DNA from: Streptomyces colonosanans
Lineage (GTDB): Bacteria > Actinomycetota > Actinomycetes > Streptomycetales > Streptomycetaceae
Direction of reading: 5' to 3'
Assembly (NCBI RefSeq): GCF_001866645.1
Contig: NZ_MLYP01000059.1
Location: forward strand, 39,289-103,288
DNA: 64,000 nt
The notes beneath the pieces were generated by a model that saw only the letters and a list, made by a program, of their open reading frames with translations, did not search any database and was not told the origin of the DNA. A program made the translations under genes and the position numbers. This document shows, piece after piece, positions 53,396 to 62,578 of the stretch. Position 1 is the first letter of the stretch, and each line of letters starts with the position of its first letter.

Positions 53396-55446
53396 TCCTG
53401 GGCCTCCGTGTCCACGTGGTCGTCGTGGCCGTCGTCGTGCGGTGTGATCACGGCCAGCACCTGGTCCATGGCGACCGTCGTGCCGGGCGTGACGTCGAGT
53501 TCGGCGACGGTGCCGGCGTGCGGGGCGGAGATGACGTGCTCCATCTTCATCGCCTCAACCACCAGCAGGCTCTGCCCGGCGGCCACCTCGTCGCCGACGG
53601 CCACCTTCACGACGGTCACCGTGCCGGGCATGGGCGCGGTCAGCGAGTCGGTGCCCGAGTGGGCGGCACCGGCCAGCGACGCGGCGACCGGGTCGTGGTC
53701 GCGCACGTGCCAGGCATCGCCGTCACGGCCCAGCCAGGTGCCCCCCGGCAGGGCGGCGAAGGTGTGGGTGACACCGTCGAGCGGGAAGGTGAACCGGGAT
53801 TCCCGTGCCGCGCCCGGCAGCGGACCCGAGGGCCCGCGCAGGGGCTCCTTGCCGTCGAACAGCACCTCGATGGCGCCGTCCGCCGTGCCGCGCACGCGGA
53901 CGGTCACGGGGTCGTGGCCCGGCACCCGCAGGTGGTGCGCCGTCCAGGCGGGCTCACCGCCCAGGCGCCAGCCGTCGGGCACGGAGAACGGATCGACCCA
54001 GCCCGGTTCCCGGGGTCCGAGAGCGGCCTGGCGCAGCAGCGCCGCCGCCGCGTAGACCTCGTCCGGCACCTCGGTCGGGACGAGGCCGTCCACCTCCCGT
54101 TCCACCAGCCCGGTGTCCAACTCGCCGGCCACGACCGCCGGATGGGCCAGCAGACGGCGCAGGAAGCCCGCGTTGGTCTGCACGCCCAGGGTGACGGTCT
54201 GGGCGAGGGCCGCCCGGAGCCTGCGCAGCGCGGTCTCGCGGTCGGGGCCGTGGGCGATGACCTTCGACAGCATCGGGTCGTAGAGGCTGCCGACCTCGGT
54301 GCCCTCGGACAGCCCCGAGTCGGTGCGTACTCCCTCGCCCTGCGGCTCGTGCAGCGACAGCACGGTGCCGCCGGAGGGGAGGAAGCCGCGGGCCCCCTCC
54401 TTGACGGACACGGTCTCGGCGCAGATACGGGCCTCGATCGCATGCCCGGTGAGCGTGACATCCTCCTGCCCGAAGGACAGCCGTTCGCCCGCCGCCACCC
54501 GCAGCTGCCACTCCACCAGGTCCACGTCCGTGATCAGCTCGGTGACCGGGTGCTCCACCTGGAGGCGGGTGTTCATCTCCATGAAGTAGTACGACGAGGG
54601 GTCCCCGCCCGGCACGATGAACTCCACCGTGCCCGCGCCCTGGTACCCGCACGAGCGGGCCGCCTGGACCGCCGCCTCGCCCATCGCCGCGCGCGTGGCC
54701 TCGTCGAGGAGCACGCTCGGTGCCTCCTCGATGAGTTTCTGGTGGCGGCGCTGCAGGGAGCACTCGCGCTCGCCCAGATGCACCACATTGCCGTGGGCGT
54801 CGGCCAGGACCTGGATCTCGATGTGGCGGGGGCGATCGATCCAGCGCTCGACGAGAAGCGTGTCGTCGCCGAAGGAGGCGCGGGCCTCACGGCGGGCGGC
54901 CGCGATCTCGTCGGCGAGGACCGATGCGTCCCGCACCAGCCGCATGCCCTTGCCGCCGCCGCCCGCGCTGGGCTTCAGCAGCACCGGCATCCCGATCTCG
55001 CGGGCGGCGTCGGCCAGTTCCGCGTCACTGAGCCCGCTGCCGCTGGATCCGGGGACGACCGGGACCCCGGCCGCCTTCACTGTCTCCTTGGCGCGGATCT
55101 TGTCGCCCATGAGCGCGATGGCGTCCGCGGGCGGCCCGATGAAGACCAGTCCGGCCTCCGCGCACGCGCGCGCGAACCCGGCGTTCTCCGCGAGGAAGCC
55201 GTACCCCGGGTGCACCGCCCGGGCGCCGGTCCGGGCCGCCGCGTCGAGCAGCCGCTCCACCGACAGATAGCTCTCGGTCGCCGGAGCCGGACCGATCCGT
55301 ACCGCCGTGTCGGCCTCCCGGACATGCCGGGCGTCCGCGTCGGCGTCGGAGAAGACGGCCACCGAGCGCACGCCCATCGACCGCAGCGTGCGGATGACGC
55401 GTACGGCGATCTCGCCCCGGTTGGCCACAAGCACCGTGTCGAACAT
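53392..55446 (-). CDS. accA1: Acyl-CoA (methylcrotonyl-type) carboxylase biotin subunit
   Basis: 684-residue protein with a biotin carboxylase (VANRGEIAVRVIRT, ATP-grasp loop KPSAGGGGKGMRLV, active-site MEMNTRLQVEHPVTE) and a C-terminal biotinyl domain with EAMKMEHV, biotin on Lys634. Together with AccD1 it carboxylates 3-methylcrotonyl-CoA or related acyl-CoAs. ATG 55446 lies 10 bp behind the accD1 stop. A 2-hydroxy-type His/Asp-rich tail (DDGHDDHVDTE) follows the biotin domain. Confidence 0.94.
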   Translation of the reverse strand: MFDTVLVANRGEIAVRVIRTLRSMGVRSVAVFSDADADARHVREADTAVRIGPAPATESYLSVERLLDAAARTGARAVHPGYGFLAENAGFARACAEAGLVFIGPPADAIALMGDKIRAKETVKAAGVPVVPGSSGSGLSDAELADAAREIGMPVLLKPSAGGGGKGMRLVRDASVLADEIAAARREARASFGDDTLLVERWIDRPRHIEIQVLADAHGNVVHLGERECSLQRRHQKLIEEAPSVLLDEATRAAMGEAAVQAARSCGYQGAGTVEFIVPGGDPSSYYFMEMNTRLQVEHPVTELITDVDLVEWQLRVAAGERLSFGQEDVTLTGHAIEARICAETVSVKEGARGFLPSGGTVLSLHEPQGEGVRTDSGLSEGTEVGSLYDPMLSKVIAHGPDRETALRRLRAALAQTVTLGVQTNAGFLRRLLAHPAVVAGELDTGLVEREVDGLVPTEVPDEVYAAAALLRQAALGPREPGWVDPFSVPDGWRLGGEPAWTAHHLRVPGHDPVTVRVRGTADGAIEVLFDGKEPLRGPSGPLPGAARESRFTFPLDGVTHTFAALPGGTWLGRDGDAWHVRDHDPVAASLAGAAHSGTDSLTAPMPGTVTVVKVAVGDEVAAGQSLLVVEAMKMEHVISAPHAGTVAELDVTPGTTVAMDQVLAVITPHDDGHDDHVDTEAQE

Positions 55447-55456
55447 GGACTCCCCC

Positions 55457-57073
55457 TTACATCCGGAAGACGCCGAACTGGGGGTCACCCAGTGGCGCGT
55501 TGGCGCACGCGGTCAGGGCCAGGCCCAGCACCTGCCGGGTCTCCAGCGGGTCGATCACACCGTCGTCCCAGAGGCGGGCCGTCGCGTAGTAGGCGTTCCC
55601 CTGGCGCTCGTACTGCGCACGGATCGGGGCCTTGAAGGTGTCCTCGTCCTCCGCGGGCCAGGACTCCCCACGCGCCTCCAACTGGTCGCGCTTGACGGTC
55701 GCGAGGACCGACGCGGCCTGCTCGCCGCCCATCACCGAGATCTTGGCGTTCGGCCACATCCACAGGAAGCGCGGGGAGTACGCCCGGCCGCACATCGAGT
55801 AGTTGCCCGCGCCGAACGAGCCGCCGATCACCACCGTGAGCTTCGGCACGCGGGTGCAGGCCACGGCGGTCACCATCTTGGCGCCGTGCTTGGCGATGCC
55901 GCCCGCCTCGTAGTCGCGCCCCACCATGAAGCCGGAGATGTTCTGCAGGAACACCAGGGGAATGCCGCGCTGGTCGCACAGCTCGATGAAGTGGGCGCCC
56001 TTCTGGGCTGATTCGGAGAACAGGATGCCGTTGTTGGCGACGATCCCGACCGGGTGGCCGTGGATACGGGCGAAGCCGGTGACAAGGGTCTGCCCGAACT
56101 CCGCTTTGAACTCGGCGAAGCGTGAACCGTCCACCACGCGCGCGATGACCTCGCGCACGTCGTAGGGCGTGCGGGAGTCCGCCGGCACCGCGCCGTACAG
56201 CCCGGACGGGTCCGTCTTCGGTTCCACGGACGGGACGACCTCCCAGGGCAGCGGCCCGCGGGCGGGGAGCGTCGACACGATGGTCCGCACGATCCGCAGG
56301 GCGTGCGCGTCGTCCTCCGCGAGATGATCCGTCACACCCGACACGCGCGAGTGGACCTCACCGCCGCCCAGGTCCTCGGCGCTGACCACCTCTCCGGTGG
56401 CCGCCTTCACCAGGGGCGGGCCGCCCAGGAAGATCGTGCCCTGGTTCCGCACGATCACCGCCTCGTCGCTCATCGCCGGGACATACGCTCCGCCCGCCGT
56501 GCAGGAGCCGAGGACGGCCGCGATCTGCGGGATGCCGGCGCCGGACATCCGCGCCTGGTTGTAGAAGATGCGCCCGAAGTGCTCCCGGTCGGGGAAGACC
56601 TCGTCCTGCAGGGGCAGGAAGGCGCCGCCGGAGTCGACGAGGTAGACACAGGGGAGACGGTTCTCCAGGGCCACCTCCTGCGCCCGGAGGTGCTTCTTCA
56701 CCGTCATCGGGTAGTACGTGCCGCCCTTGACCGTGGCGTCGTTGGCGACGATCACGCACTCGCGGCCGCTGACCCGCCCGATCCCGGCGATCACTCCGGC
56801 GGACGGTGCCTGCCCGTCGTACATCCCGTCGGCGGCGAGGGGTGCCAGTTCAAGGAAGGGCGACCCCGCATCCAGCAGGGTGTCCACGCGGTCACGCGGC
56901 AGCAGCTTCCCGCGCGCGGTGTGACGCGCCCGGGCCCTCTCGCCGCCGCCCAGCCGGGCCGCGGCGAGCTTGCCGCGCAGCTCCTCGGCGAGCGCGCGGT
57001 GCGCCTCCTCGTTGGCCCGCCAGGCCTCCGACGCGGGCTCGGCCGCGCTCGTCAGCTCCGGTGCCTCCTGCAT
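55457..57073 (-). CDS. accD1: Acyl-CoA (methylcrotonyl-type) carboxyltransferase subunit
   Basis: 538-residue carboxyltransferase. The N-terminal lobe has VANDATVKGGTYYPMTVKK, VYLVDSGGAFLPLQDEVFPD and AVLGSCTAGGAYVPAMSDE; the C-terminal lobe GFMVGRDYEAGGIAKHGAKM and GGSFGAGNYSMCGRAYSPRF. The pattern is that of 3-methylcrotonyl-CoA carboxylase beta (LiuB/MccB) more than propionyl- or acetyl-CoA carboxylase. First gene of the operon, divergent from the TetR gene. Confidence 0.94.
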   Translation of the reverse strand: MQEAPELTSAAEPASEAWRANEEAHRALAEELRGKLAAARLGGGERARARHTARGKLLPRDRVDTLLDAGSPFLELAPLAADGMYDGQAPSAGVIAGIGRVSGRECVIVANDATVKGGTYYPMTVKKHLRAQEVALENRLPCVYLVDSGGAFLPLQDEVFPDREHFGRIFYNQARMSGAGIPQIAAVLGSCTAGGAYVPAMSDEAVIVRNQGTIFLGGPPLVKAATGEVVSAEDLGGGEVHSRVSGVTDHLAEDDAHALRIVRTIVSTLPARGPLPWEVVPSVEPKTDPSGLYGAVPADSRTPYDVREVIARVVDGSRFAEFKAEFGQTLVTGFARIHGHPVGIVANNGILFSESAQKGAHFIELCDQRGIPLVFLQNISGFMVGRDYEAGGIAKHGAKMVTAVACTRVPKLTVVIGGSFGAGNYSMCGRAYSPRFLWMWPNAKISVMGGEQAASVLATVKRDQLEARGESWPAEDEDTFKAPIRAQYERQGNAYYATARLWDDGVIDPLETRQVLGLALTACANAPLGDPQFGVFRM

Positions 57074-57092
57074 CCTGCGATCCCCTCACCGA

Positions 57093-57108
57093 GTTAATGA
57101 GCGTTAAC
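57093..57108. promoter_or_regulatory. TetR-type operator, accD1-proximal
   Basis: GTTAATGAGCGTTAAC, an imperfect palindrome of GTTA-N8-TAAC form, 20 bp before the accD1 start. Sister of the site at 57122-57137. Confidence 0.7.
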
Positions 57109-57121
57109 GCACTTCCTTCAG

Positions 57122-57137
57122 GTTAACGACCGCTAAC
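57122..57137. promoter_or_regulatory. TetR-type operator, tetR-proximal
   Basis: GTTAACGACCGCTAAC, same GTTA-N8-TAAC form, 29 bp from the first copy. It covers the -35 region of the tetR promoter, so autorepression is expected. Confidence 0.7.
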
Positions 57138-57152
57138 CTCCCTGTCTAGAAT
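57123..57152 (+). promoter_or_regulatory. tetR promoter, probably leaderless transcript
   Basis: TTAACG (57123-57128) and TAGAAT (57147-57152) are separated by 18 bp. The -10 ends seven bases before ATG 57160 and no ribosome binding site is present, so the transcript should begin at or next to the start codon. Confidence 0.6.
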
Positions 57153-57159
57153 CGATTTC

Positions 57160-57771
57160 ATGGCCACCAGAACCGACGGCCCCACCCGTCGCGAGCAGAT
57201 CCTCAAGGAGGCCGCGCGGCTGTTCGCCGAGCGCGGCTTCCATGGCGTCGGCGTCGACGAGATAGGAGCCGCGGTCGGCATCAGCGGACCCGGTCTGTAC
57301 CGGCACTTCGCGGGCAAGGACGCGATGCTCGCCGAGCTCCTCGTGGGGATCAGCGGGCAGCTGCTCACCGGGGCCAGGCGCCGGGTGGCCGAGGCCGACG
57401 GGGGCCCCGCGGGACGGAACCCCGAGGAGGTCCTCGACTCGCTGATCGAGGGGCACATCGACTTCGCGCTCGACGACCGTCCCCTGATCACCCTGCACGA
57501 CCGGGAGCTGGACCGCCTCCGGGACAGCGACCGCAAGCTGGTACGGCAGCTGCAGCGGCAGTACGTCGAGCTGTGGGTGGAGATCGTCCGCGAGGTGTAC
57601 CCGGGGCTGGCCGAGCCGACCGCGCGCTCGGCGGTGCACTCGGTGTTCGGTCTGCTGAACTCGACGCCGCACCTGGGGCGCCCGGGTTCCGCCCTGCCGG
57701 GCCGCGACGCGATGGCGACGCTCCTGCACCGGATGGCCAGGGGAGCCTTCTCGGCGGCCGGGAAGGACTGA
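57160..57771 (+). CDS. TetR-family regulator of the leucine-degradation operon
   Basis: 203-residue regulator. Helix-turn-helix: ILKEAARLFAERGFHGVGVD then IGAAVGISGPGLYRHFAGKD. The C-terminal ligand domain is helical with no motif that names the inducer; an acyl-CoA of the pathway is a reasonable guess. Divergent from accD1 with two matching operators in an 86-bp spacer, hence local regulation. Confidence 0.88.
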   Translation: MATRTDGPTRREQILKEAARLFAERGFHGVGVDEIGAAVGISGPGLYRHFAGKDAMLAELLVGISGQLLTGARRRVAEADGGPAGRNPEEVLDSLIEGHIDFALDDRPLITLHDRELDRLRDSDRKLVRQLQRQYVELWVEIVREVYPGLAEPTARSAVHSVFGLLNSTPHLGRPGSALPGRDAMATLLHRMARGAFSAAGKD

Positions 57772-57890
57772 GCCGGGCGATCGCGAGGCGATCCCGTGAT
57801 CGTGCGGGGCTGCTCCGGGAGCGTGACGAGCGTTACGGGTCGGTGACTCTGGACGGCCGTCCCTACCCGCCGGTACGGTTTGATCTGAGC

Positions 57891-57898
57891 AAGCGCTT
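57891..57898. promoter_or_regulatory. AAGCGCTT palindrome before acyl-CoA dehydrogenase gene
   Basis: TGAGCAAGCGCTTAG contains the perfect 8-bp palindrome AAGCGCTT, 35 bp before the GTG. Similar AGCAAGCGCTT sequences precede fatty-acid genes in actinobacteria (from memory), so a fatty-acid repressor site is possible. Confidence 0.3.
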
Positions 57899-57932
57899 AG
57901 ACATACCCAGGACCCAGGTGGAGGTGGCGGCG

Positions 57933-59090
57933 GTGCGCCGTACGGTGTTCAACGAGGATCACGAGGCGTTCCGGGAGACCCTGCGCGCCTTCATCGAGGC
58001 CGAGGTCGTCCCGGTGTACGACGAGTGGTTCGCCGCCGGCCAGGCCCCGCGCGAGTTCTACCACCAGCTCGCCGAGCTGGGCCTCTTCGGCATCAACGTC
58101 CCCGAGGAGTTCGGCGGCGCCGGCCTGGACACCCACAAGTTCGAGGCCGTCATGTACGAGGAGACCGCCCGGGCCGGTGTCACCTTCGGCGGCTCCAACG
58201 TGCACACGCTGCTCGGCCTGCCGTACATCAAGCTGCTCGCCACCGACGAGCAGAAGAAGCGCTACCTGCCGAAGTTCGTCTCCGGTGAGGAGATGTGGGG
58301 CATCGCGATGACCGAGCCGGGCACCGGCTCCGACCTCGCGGGCATGAAGACCACCGCCAAGCTCTCGGAGGACGGCACGCACTACGTCCTCAACGGCGCC
58401 AAGACCTTCATCACCGGCGGCGTGCACGCCGACCGCATGATCGTGTGCGCCCGCACCGCCGCGCCCACCGCCGAGGACCGCCGTCACGGCATCTCCCTCT
58501 TCGTGGTGGACACCAAGGCCGAGGGCTACTCCATCGGCCGCAAGCTCGACAAGCTCGGCCTGCGCGTCTCGGACACCGCCGAGCTGGCGTTCGTCGACGT
58601 CAAGGTGCCGGTCGACGACCTGCTCGGCGAGGAGAACAAGGGCTTCTCCTACCTCGGCCACAACCTCGCCTCCGAGCGCTGGGGCATCGCCTTCGGCGCC
58701 TACGCGCAGGCCAAGGCCGCCGTCCGGTTCGCCAAGGAGTACGTCCAGCAGCGCACCGTCTTCGGCAAGCCGGTCGCGTCCTTCCAGAACACCAAGTTCG
58801 AGCTGGCCGCCTGCCAGGCCGAGGTGGATGCCGCCGAGGCCGTCGTCGACCGCGCCACCGAGGCCCTTGACGCCGGTGAGCTGACCGCCGCCGAGGCCGC
58901 CTCCGCCAAGCTGTTCTGCACCGAGGTCGCGCACCGCGTCATCGACCGCTGCCTCCAGCTGCACGGCGGCTACGGCTTCATGAACGAGTACCCGATCGCC
59001 CGCCTGTACGCCGACAACCGCGTCAACCGCATCTACGGCGGCACCAGCGAGATCATGAAGTCGATCATCGCGAAGGACATGGGGCTCTAG
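57933..59090 (+). CDS. Acyl-CoA dehydrogenase (long-chain-like)
   Basis: 385-residue FAD enzyme of fatty-acid beta-oxidation. GIAMTEPGTGSDLAGMKTTA, FITGGVHADRMIV and the C-terminal LHGGYGFMNEYPIARLYADN are family signatures. It ends YGGTSEIMKSIIAKDMG: Gly replaces the Glu seen in AcdH here, as in long-chain acyl-CoA dehydrogenases that place the base in another helix. GTG 57933 follows GGAGG; the open frame upstream runs through tetR antisense-free sequence without bias. A thioesterase gene follows by 35 bp. Confidence 0.9.
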   Translation: MRRTVFNEDHEAFRETLRAFIEAEVVPVYDEWFAAGQAPREFYHQLAELGLFGINVPEEFGGAGLDTHKFEAVMYEETARAGVTFGGSNVHTLLGLPYIKLLATDEQKKRYLPKFVSGEEMWGIAMTEPGTGSDLAGMKTTAKLSEDGTHYVLNGAKTFITGGVHADRMIVCARTAAPTAEDRRHGISLFVVDTKAEGYSIGRKLDKLGLRVSDTAELAFVDVKVPVDDLLGEENKGFSYLGHNLASERWGIAFGAYAQAKAAVRFAKEYVQQRTVFGKPVASFQNTKFELAACQAEVDAAEAVVDRATEALDAGELTAAEAASAKLFCTEVAHRVIDRCLQLHGGYGFMNEYPIARLYADNRVNRIYGGTSEIMKSIIAKDMGL

Positions 59091-59125
59091 GGTCCGCGAC
59101 AGGATCGCCCCGTACAACCGACGCC

Positions 59126-60007
59126 ATGAGTCACGCACTTCGGTCCCTGCTCGATCTGCTCGACCTGGAGCGGATCGAGCAGGACATCTTCCGCGGCCGG
59201 TCCCGGCCTTCTCTCGTCCCGCGCGTCTTCGGCGGGCAGGTGGCGGCCCAGGCGCTGGTCGCCGCCGGGCGGACGGTCCCCGAGGACCGGCACGCCCACT
59301 CCCTCCACTCCTATTTCCTGCGTCCCGGTGACCCGGGCGCCCCGATCGTCTACACGGTCGACCGCATCCGCGACGGCCGCTCCTTCACCACCCGCCGGGT
59401 GGTCGCGGTCCAGCACGGTCAGCCGATCTTCCACCTCTCCGCGTCCTTCCAGACGCACGAGGAGGGCCTGGACCACCAGGCCCCGATGCCGTCGGCGCCG
59501 GACCCGGAGACGCTGCCCGCGGGCGAGGAACTGCTGCCGCGCTACGCGGACGTCTTCGACGGCCCCCAGGTCCTGGAGTGGCTGCTGGAGGCCCGCGCGG
59601 CCGTCGACCTCCGATACGTGGACGAGCCGCCGTTCGCCACGGCGGGAACGGTCCGCGAGCCGCGCTCCCAGGTGTGGTTCCGTACGAACGGCAAGCTCGA
59701 CGAGTACGCGGCCGACCCGCTGCTGCACGTCGTCCTCGCCACGTACGTCTCCGACATGACGCTCCTCGACTCGATCCTGCTCGCGCACGGGCGCGGCGGC
59801 TGGGGCGTCGGTGACGTCGTCGGGGCATCGCTGGACCACGCGATGTGGTTCCACCGTCCGTTCCGGGCCGACGAGTGGCTCCTGTACGACCAGGAGTCCC
59901 CGTCGGCGTACGGCGGACGCGGGCTCGGGCAGGCCCGCATCTACACCCAGGACGGGCGGTTGGCGATCTCGGTGATCCAGGAGGGCGTGGTCCGCGTCCC
60001 CCGGTGA
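59126..60007 (+). CDS. tesB: Acyl-CoA thioesterase II (TesB)
   Basis: 293-residue double hot-dog enzyme hydrolysing acyl-CoA. RVFGGQVAAQALVAAGRTV and LHSYFLRPGDPGAPIVYTVD belong to the first fold; LDHAMWFHRPFRADEWLLYD, SPSAYGGRGLGQARIYTQDG to the second, with the catalytic Asp/Thr/Gln set spread over both. Likely co-transcribed with the preceding dehydrogenase; moderates free CoA. Confidence 0.93.
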   Translation: MSHALRSLLDLLDLERIEQDIFRGRSRPSLVPRVFGGQVAAQALVAAGRTVPEDRHAHSLHSYFLRPGDPGAPIVYTVDRIRDGRSFTTRRVVAVQHGQPIFHLSASFQTHEEGLDHQAPMPSAPDPETLPAGEELLPRYADVFDGPQVLEWLLEARAAVDLRYVDEPPFATAGTVREPRSQVWFRTNGKLDEYAADPLLHVVLATYVSDMTLLDSILLAHGRGGWGVGDVVGASLDHAMWFHRPFRADEWLLYDQESPSAYGGRGLGQARIYTQDGRLAISVIQEGVVRVPR

Positions 60008-60023
60008 CGGCCTGCCGCCGGCC

Positions 60024-60821
60024 TCAGCCGGTGGCCGTCAGACCGGCCTGGCCCAGCAGGTAGGCCGTCAGCGGGTCGTAGTGGCGGGGGCTGGTGACGT
60101 GGTCGTCGAGGGGCACCGTCACCTGGAGGGTGCCCTCCGCCTCGCCGAGGAAGAGCGCCGGGTCGTTGCAGTCGGCGTATCCGACGGAGTCGATCCCGAG
60201 CCGGCCCGCACAGCCCGCCCAGCCGTGGTCGGCGACGACGAGGTCGGGCAGGGGGCGGCCCTCGGCCTGAAGGCCGTTCAGGATCGCGCGCATCGGCTCG
60301 GGGGAGTGGGTGTGCCAGAGGGTGGCGCCGTGCTCCAGGACGGCCACGTCGGCGAACTGCATCACATACCCCTCCTCCGTCCGCAGCCCGTCCGGGATGA
60401 CGACGATCTCGCAGCCGGCGGCGCGCAGAGCCGCGGCGGTGGCACGGTGGACGTCGAGGAGCCCGCCGGGGTGACCGGTGGCGAACAGGACGCGCTGTTC
60501 GCCGTCGGCGGCCTTGCGCAGCCGGGCCGCGAGGCGTTCCAGGGCGTCGACCGTCAGTTCCGGGTCGATGGTGTCCTGGCCGTACCGGTGCTCGGGGTCG
60601 TCGCTGACGCCGCAGCGTTCCGCCATGACCGCGAGGACGTCCTGCTCATCGCTCCAGCGGTCGCCGAGTTCCAGGCCGAGCCAGTAGTTGCGGTCGCCGT
60701 TCGCGAGCTGGCGATAGTGGGAGAGGTTGTTCTCGCGGGGTGTGGCGACATGGCCCGCGATACGGGTCCGAACGAGGTGGTCGACGAGCTCGGTGCGGCT
60801 GGGCATCCCGGGTATCGGCAT
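60024..60821 (-). CDS. Conserved protein, annotated in relatives as phosphatase
   Basis: 265-residue soluble protein. I recall it as a conserved Streptomyces family labelled phosphatase without experimental support. Recurrent His/Asp/Cys features: LFATGHPGGLLDVHRATAAA, GATLWHTHSPEPMRAIL, VVADHGWAGCAGRLGIDSVG and GYADCNDPALFLGEAEGTLQ. These could form a metal site. ATG 60821. Convergent with tesB (16 bp apart). Confidence 0.7.
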   Translation of the reverse strand: MPIPGMPSRTELVDHLVRTRIAGHVATPRENNLSHYRQLANGDRNYWLGLELGDRWSDEQDVLAVMAERCGVSDDPEHRYGQDTIDPELTVDALERLAARLRKAADGEQRVLFATGHPGGLLDVHRATAAALRAAGCEIVVIPDGLRTEEGYVMQFADVAVLEHGATLWHTHSPEPMRAILNGLQAEGRPLPDLVVADHGWAGCAGRLGIDSVGYADCNDPALFLGEAEGTLQVTVPLDDHVTSPRHYDPLTAYLLGQAGLTATG

Positions 60822-60884
60822 GTCCCCATTCTGCCGCCGCGCTCCGTCTGGTGTCCCGGCACGCCAAGGCGGAGTATCGGCCCG

Positions 60885-62369
60885 TCATCCCTGCGCGTGC
60901 TTCAGGGCGAACCACAACTCCATGCGCACGTCCGGGTCGTCCAGGTCCGCGTCCAGCAACGCGGCACAGCGCGCGATGCGTTGACGGACGGTGTTGCGGT
61001 GGACGGAGAGGGCCACCGCCGTACGGTCCCAACTGCCGTGCAGGGACAGCCAGGTGCGCAGGGTGTCGGTGAGCGCGGGGGTCCGGGCGATCGGCGCGAG
61101 CAGCGTCCTGGCGTGCAGTGCGGCCTGAGCGGGCGGGACCAGGTCGGCCACGCCCGCGCGCCCGCCGTGGCGCACCAGCGGCAGCCGTCGCGCGCGGGCG
61201 CGGGCCAGCGCGTGGGAGGCCTGCGCGTCGGCACCGGCCCACTCGCCGGGTTCCGCCGCCGCGCTGACGCCGAGCGTCCAGCCCGGCTGGGCGGTCGGCA
61301 CCCGGTCGGCCGGCACGAGGACGCGTACGACCTCACCGGCCGCGTCCACGAGCGGGGAGCCCAGCGCGGCGCCGAGCGTCGACGCGGCGACCGCGTCCGG
61401 TGCACAGCCGTCCTGGGCGGGCCGGGCATGCACCACGAGCCATCGGTCCGGGCCGATCAGCGGTGCGACCTCCTGGGGCGGGGCCCCGAGCAGCAGCCGC
61501 ACGAGCGCCGACGAACGTGCCGCCCCGTCGGCGCTCTGGTGTTCACCGGTGAGCAGCGACAGCAGCACCGCTGCGACCGAGGAGATCGTGTGGTCGCCCG
61601 GCTCGCGGCGCGGGGAGGCCACCCCGAGCACGAAGCCCTGCCCGGTGCCGAGGGCATAGGCGGCGAGATGGGTGCCGGCGACGGTGTCGGTGGCGGAGGA
61701 CGGGGTGGGCCCCGCGCCTTCCGGGCGTACCACCTTCGCCAGCTTCCGCAGCCCCCGTACCGCCTGCTCCGGGGCCCGGCCCGCGCCTGCCAGTTCCGCG
61801 CCGTCCGGTGCGTACAGGACCGTCCGGCCGCCCACCCGCTGGGCCAGCTGGCGCAGTACCGAGGGGACCGGGGCCGGGCGGGCCGCCGCCGCGGCCAGGC
61901 TCTGCTGGGCCTCGGTGACGCGGCGCAGTTCCGCGAGGCGGGCCTGGGCCATCAGCTGCCACACCGCACGCGCCACGCCCGAGAACGTCGTCTGCGGCGG
62001 GACCTCGAGCAGCGGCAGCGCGTAGTGGTCGCAGGCCGCCACCAGCGCCGCCGGCACCGCGTCGTGCACGGGTGCCAGGCCGAAACCGAGCCCCGCGCCG
62101 CCCGCGGCCACGATCCGGGAGACGTAGTCGTCGAAGCGGGTCCCGGAGCCCGTGGCCTCGGATATCTGCACGCCGGCCGTGAGCAGCAGCTCGCCGCCCA
62201 GCAGATACGGGTAGGGGTCCGCCATCTCCGAGGTGTGCGCCCAGTGGATGACGATGCCGGGATCCGTCGGCCCGGCGATCTGCCGCAGGGCCAGGTCGTC
62301 CCGGGCGAGCAGGGCGGACAGCGGTACCGCTGGGGTGGGGGGTACCGCCGGGGTGATGGGGTCCCGCAT
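60885..62369 (-). CDS. PucR-family transcriptional regulator
   Basis: 494-residue activator of the purine-catabolism (PucR) type. The N-terminal PucR domain begins at LSALLARDDLALRQIAGPTD and includes LLGGELLLTAGVQIS; the C-terminal PucR helix-turn-helix is TLRTWLSLHGSWDRTAVALS followed by VHRNTVRQRIARCAALL. Middle region resembles a GAF/GGDEF-like fold. ATG 62369 behind GGAGGA is preferred to ATG 62387. Divergent from the agmatinase gene, which it probably controls. Confidence 0.88.
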   Translation of the reverse strand: MRDPITPAVPPTPAVPLSALLARDDLALRQIAGPTDPGIVIHWAHTSEMADPYPYLLGGELLLTAGVQISEATGSGTRFDDYVSRIVAAGGAGLGFGLAPVHDAVPAALVAACDHYALPLLEVPPQTTFSGVARAVWQLMAQARLAELRRVTEAQQSLAAAAARPAPVPSVLRQLAQRVGGRTVLYAPDGAELAGAGRAPEQAVRGLRKLAKVVRPEGAGPTPSSATDTVAGTHLAAYALGTGQGFVLGVASPRREPGDHTISSVAAVLLSLLTGEHQSADGAARSSALVRLLLGAPPQEVAPLIGPDRWLVVHARPAQDGCAPDAVAASTLGAALGSPLVDAAGEVVRVLVPADRVPTAQPGWTLGVSAAAEPGEWAGADAQASHALARARARRLPLVRHGGRAGVADLVPPAQAALHARTLLAPIARTPALTDTLRTWLSLHGSWDRTAVALSVHRNTVRQRIARCAALLDADLDDPDVRMELWFALKHAQG

Positions 62370-62578
62370 GGTGGACGATTCCTCCATCTCGGTCGGTTCG
62401 AGTGGATGAAACGTACACTTCAGCGGCGCCTTCCAGCGACTTAAGGTCAGTCCGGACCGGCGGTCACGGGTCCGGGCGGATGTCCCCGCGAGCCGGTGCC
62501 GTCCACGCCTGCCGGGGCATTGGGGCAGTAGGCCGTGTCCTCGGCACCCACCTGTGCATGACCTGAAGGAGCCCGACG

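Noticed and set aside
53344..55635. 763-codon plus-strand open frame
   Set aside because: Shadow of accA1, which carries intact biotin carboxylase and biotinyl motifs.
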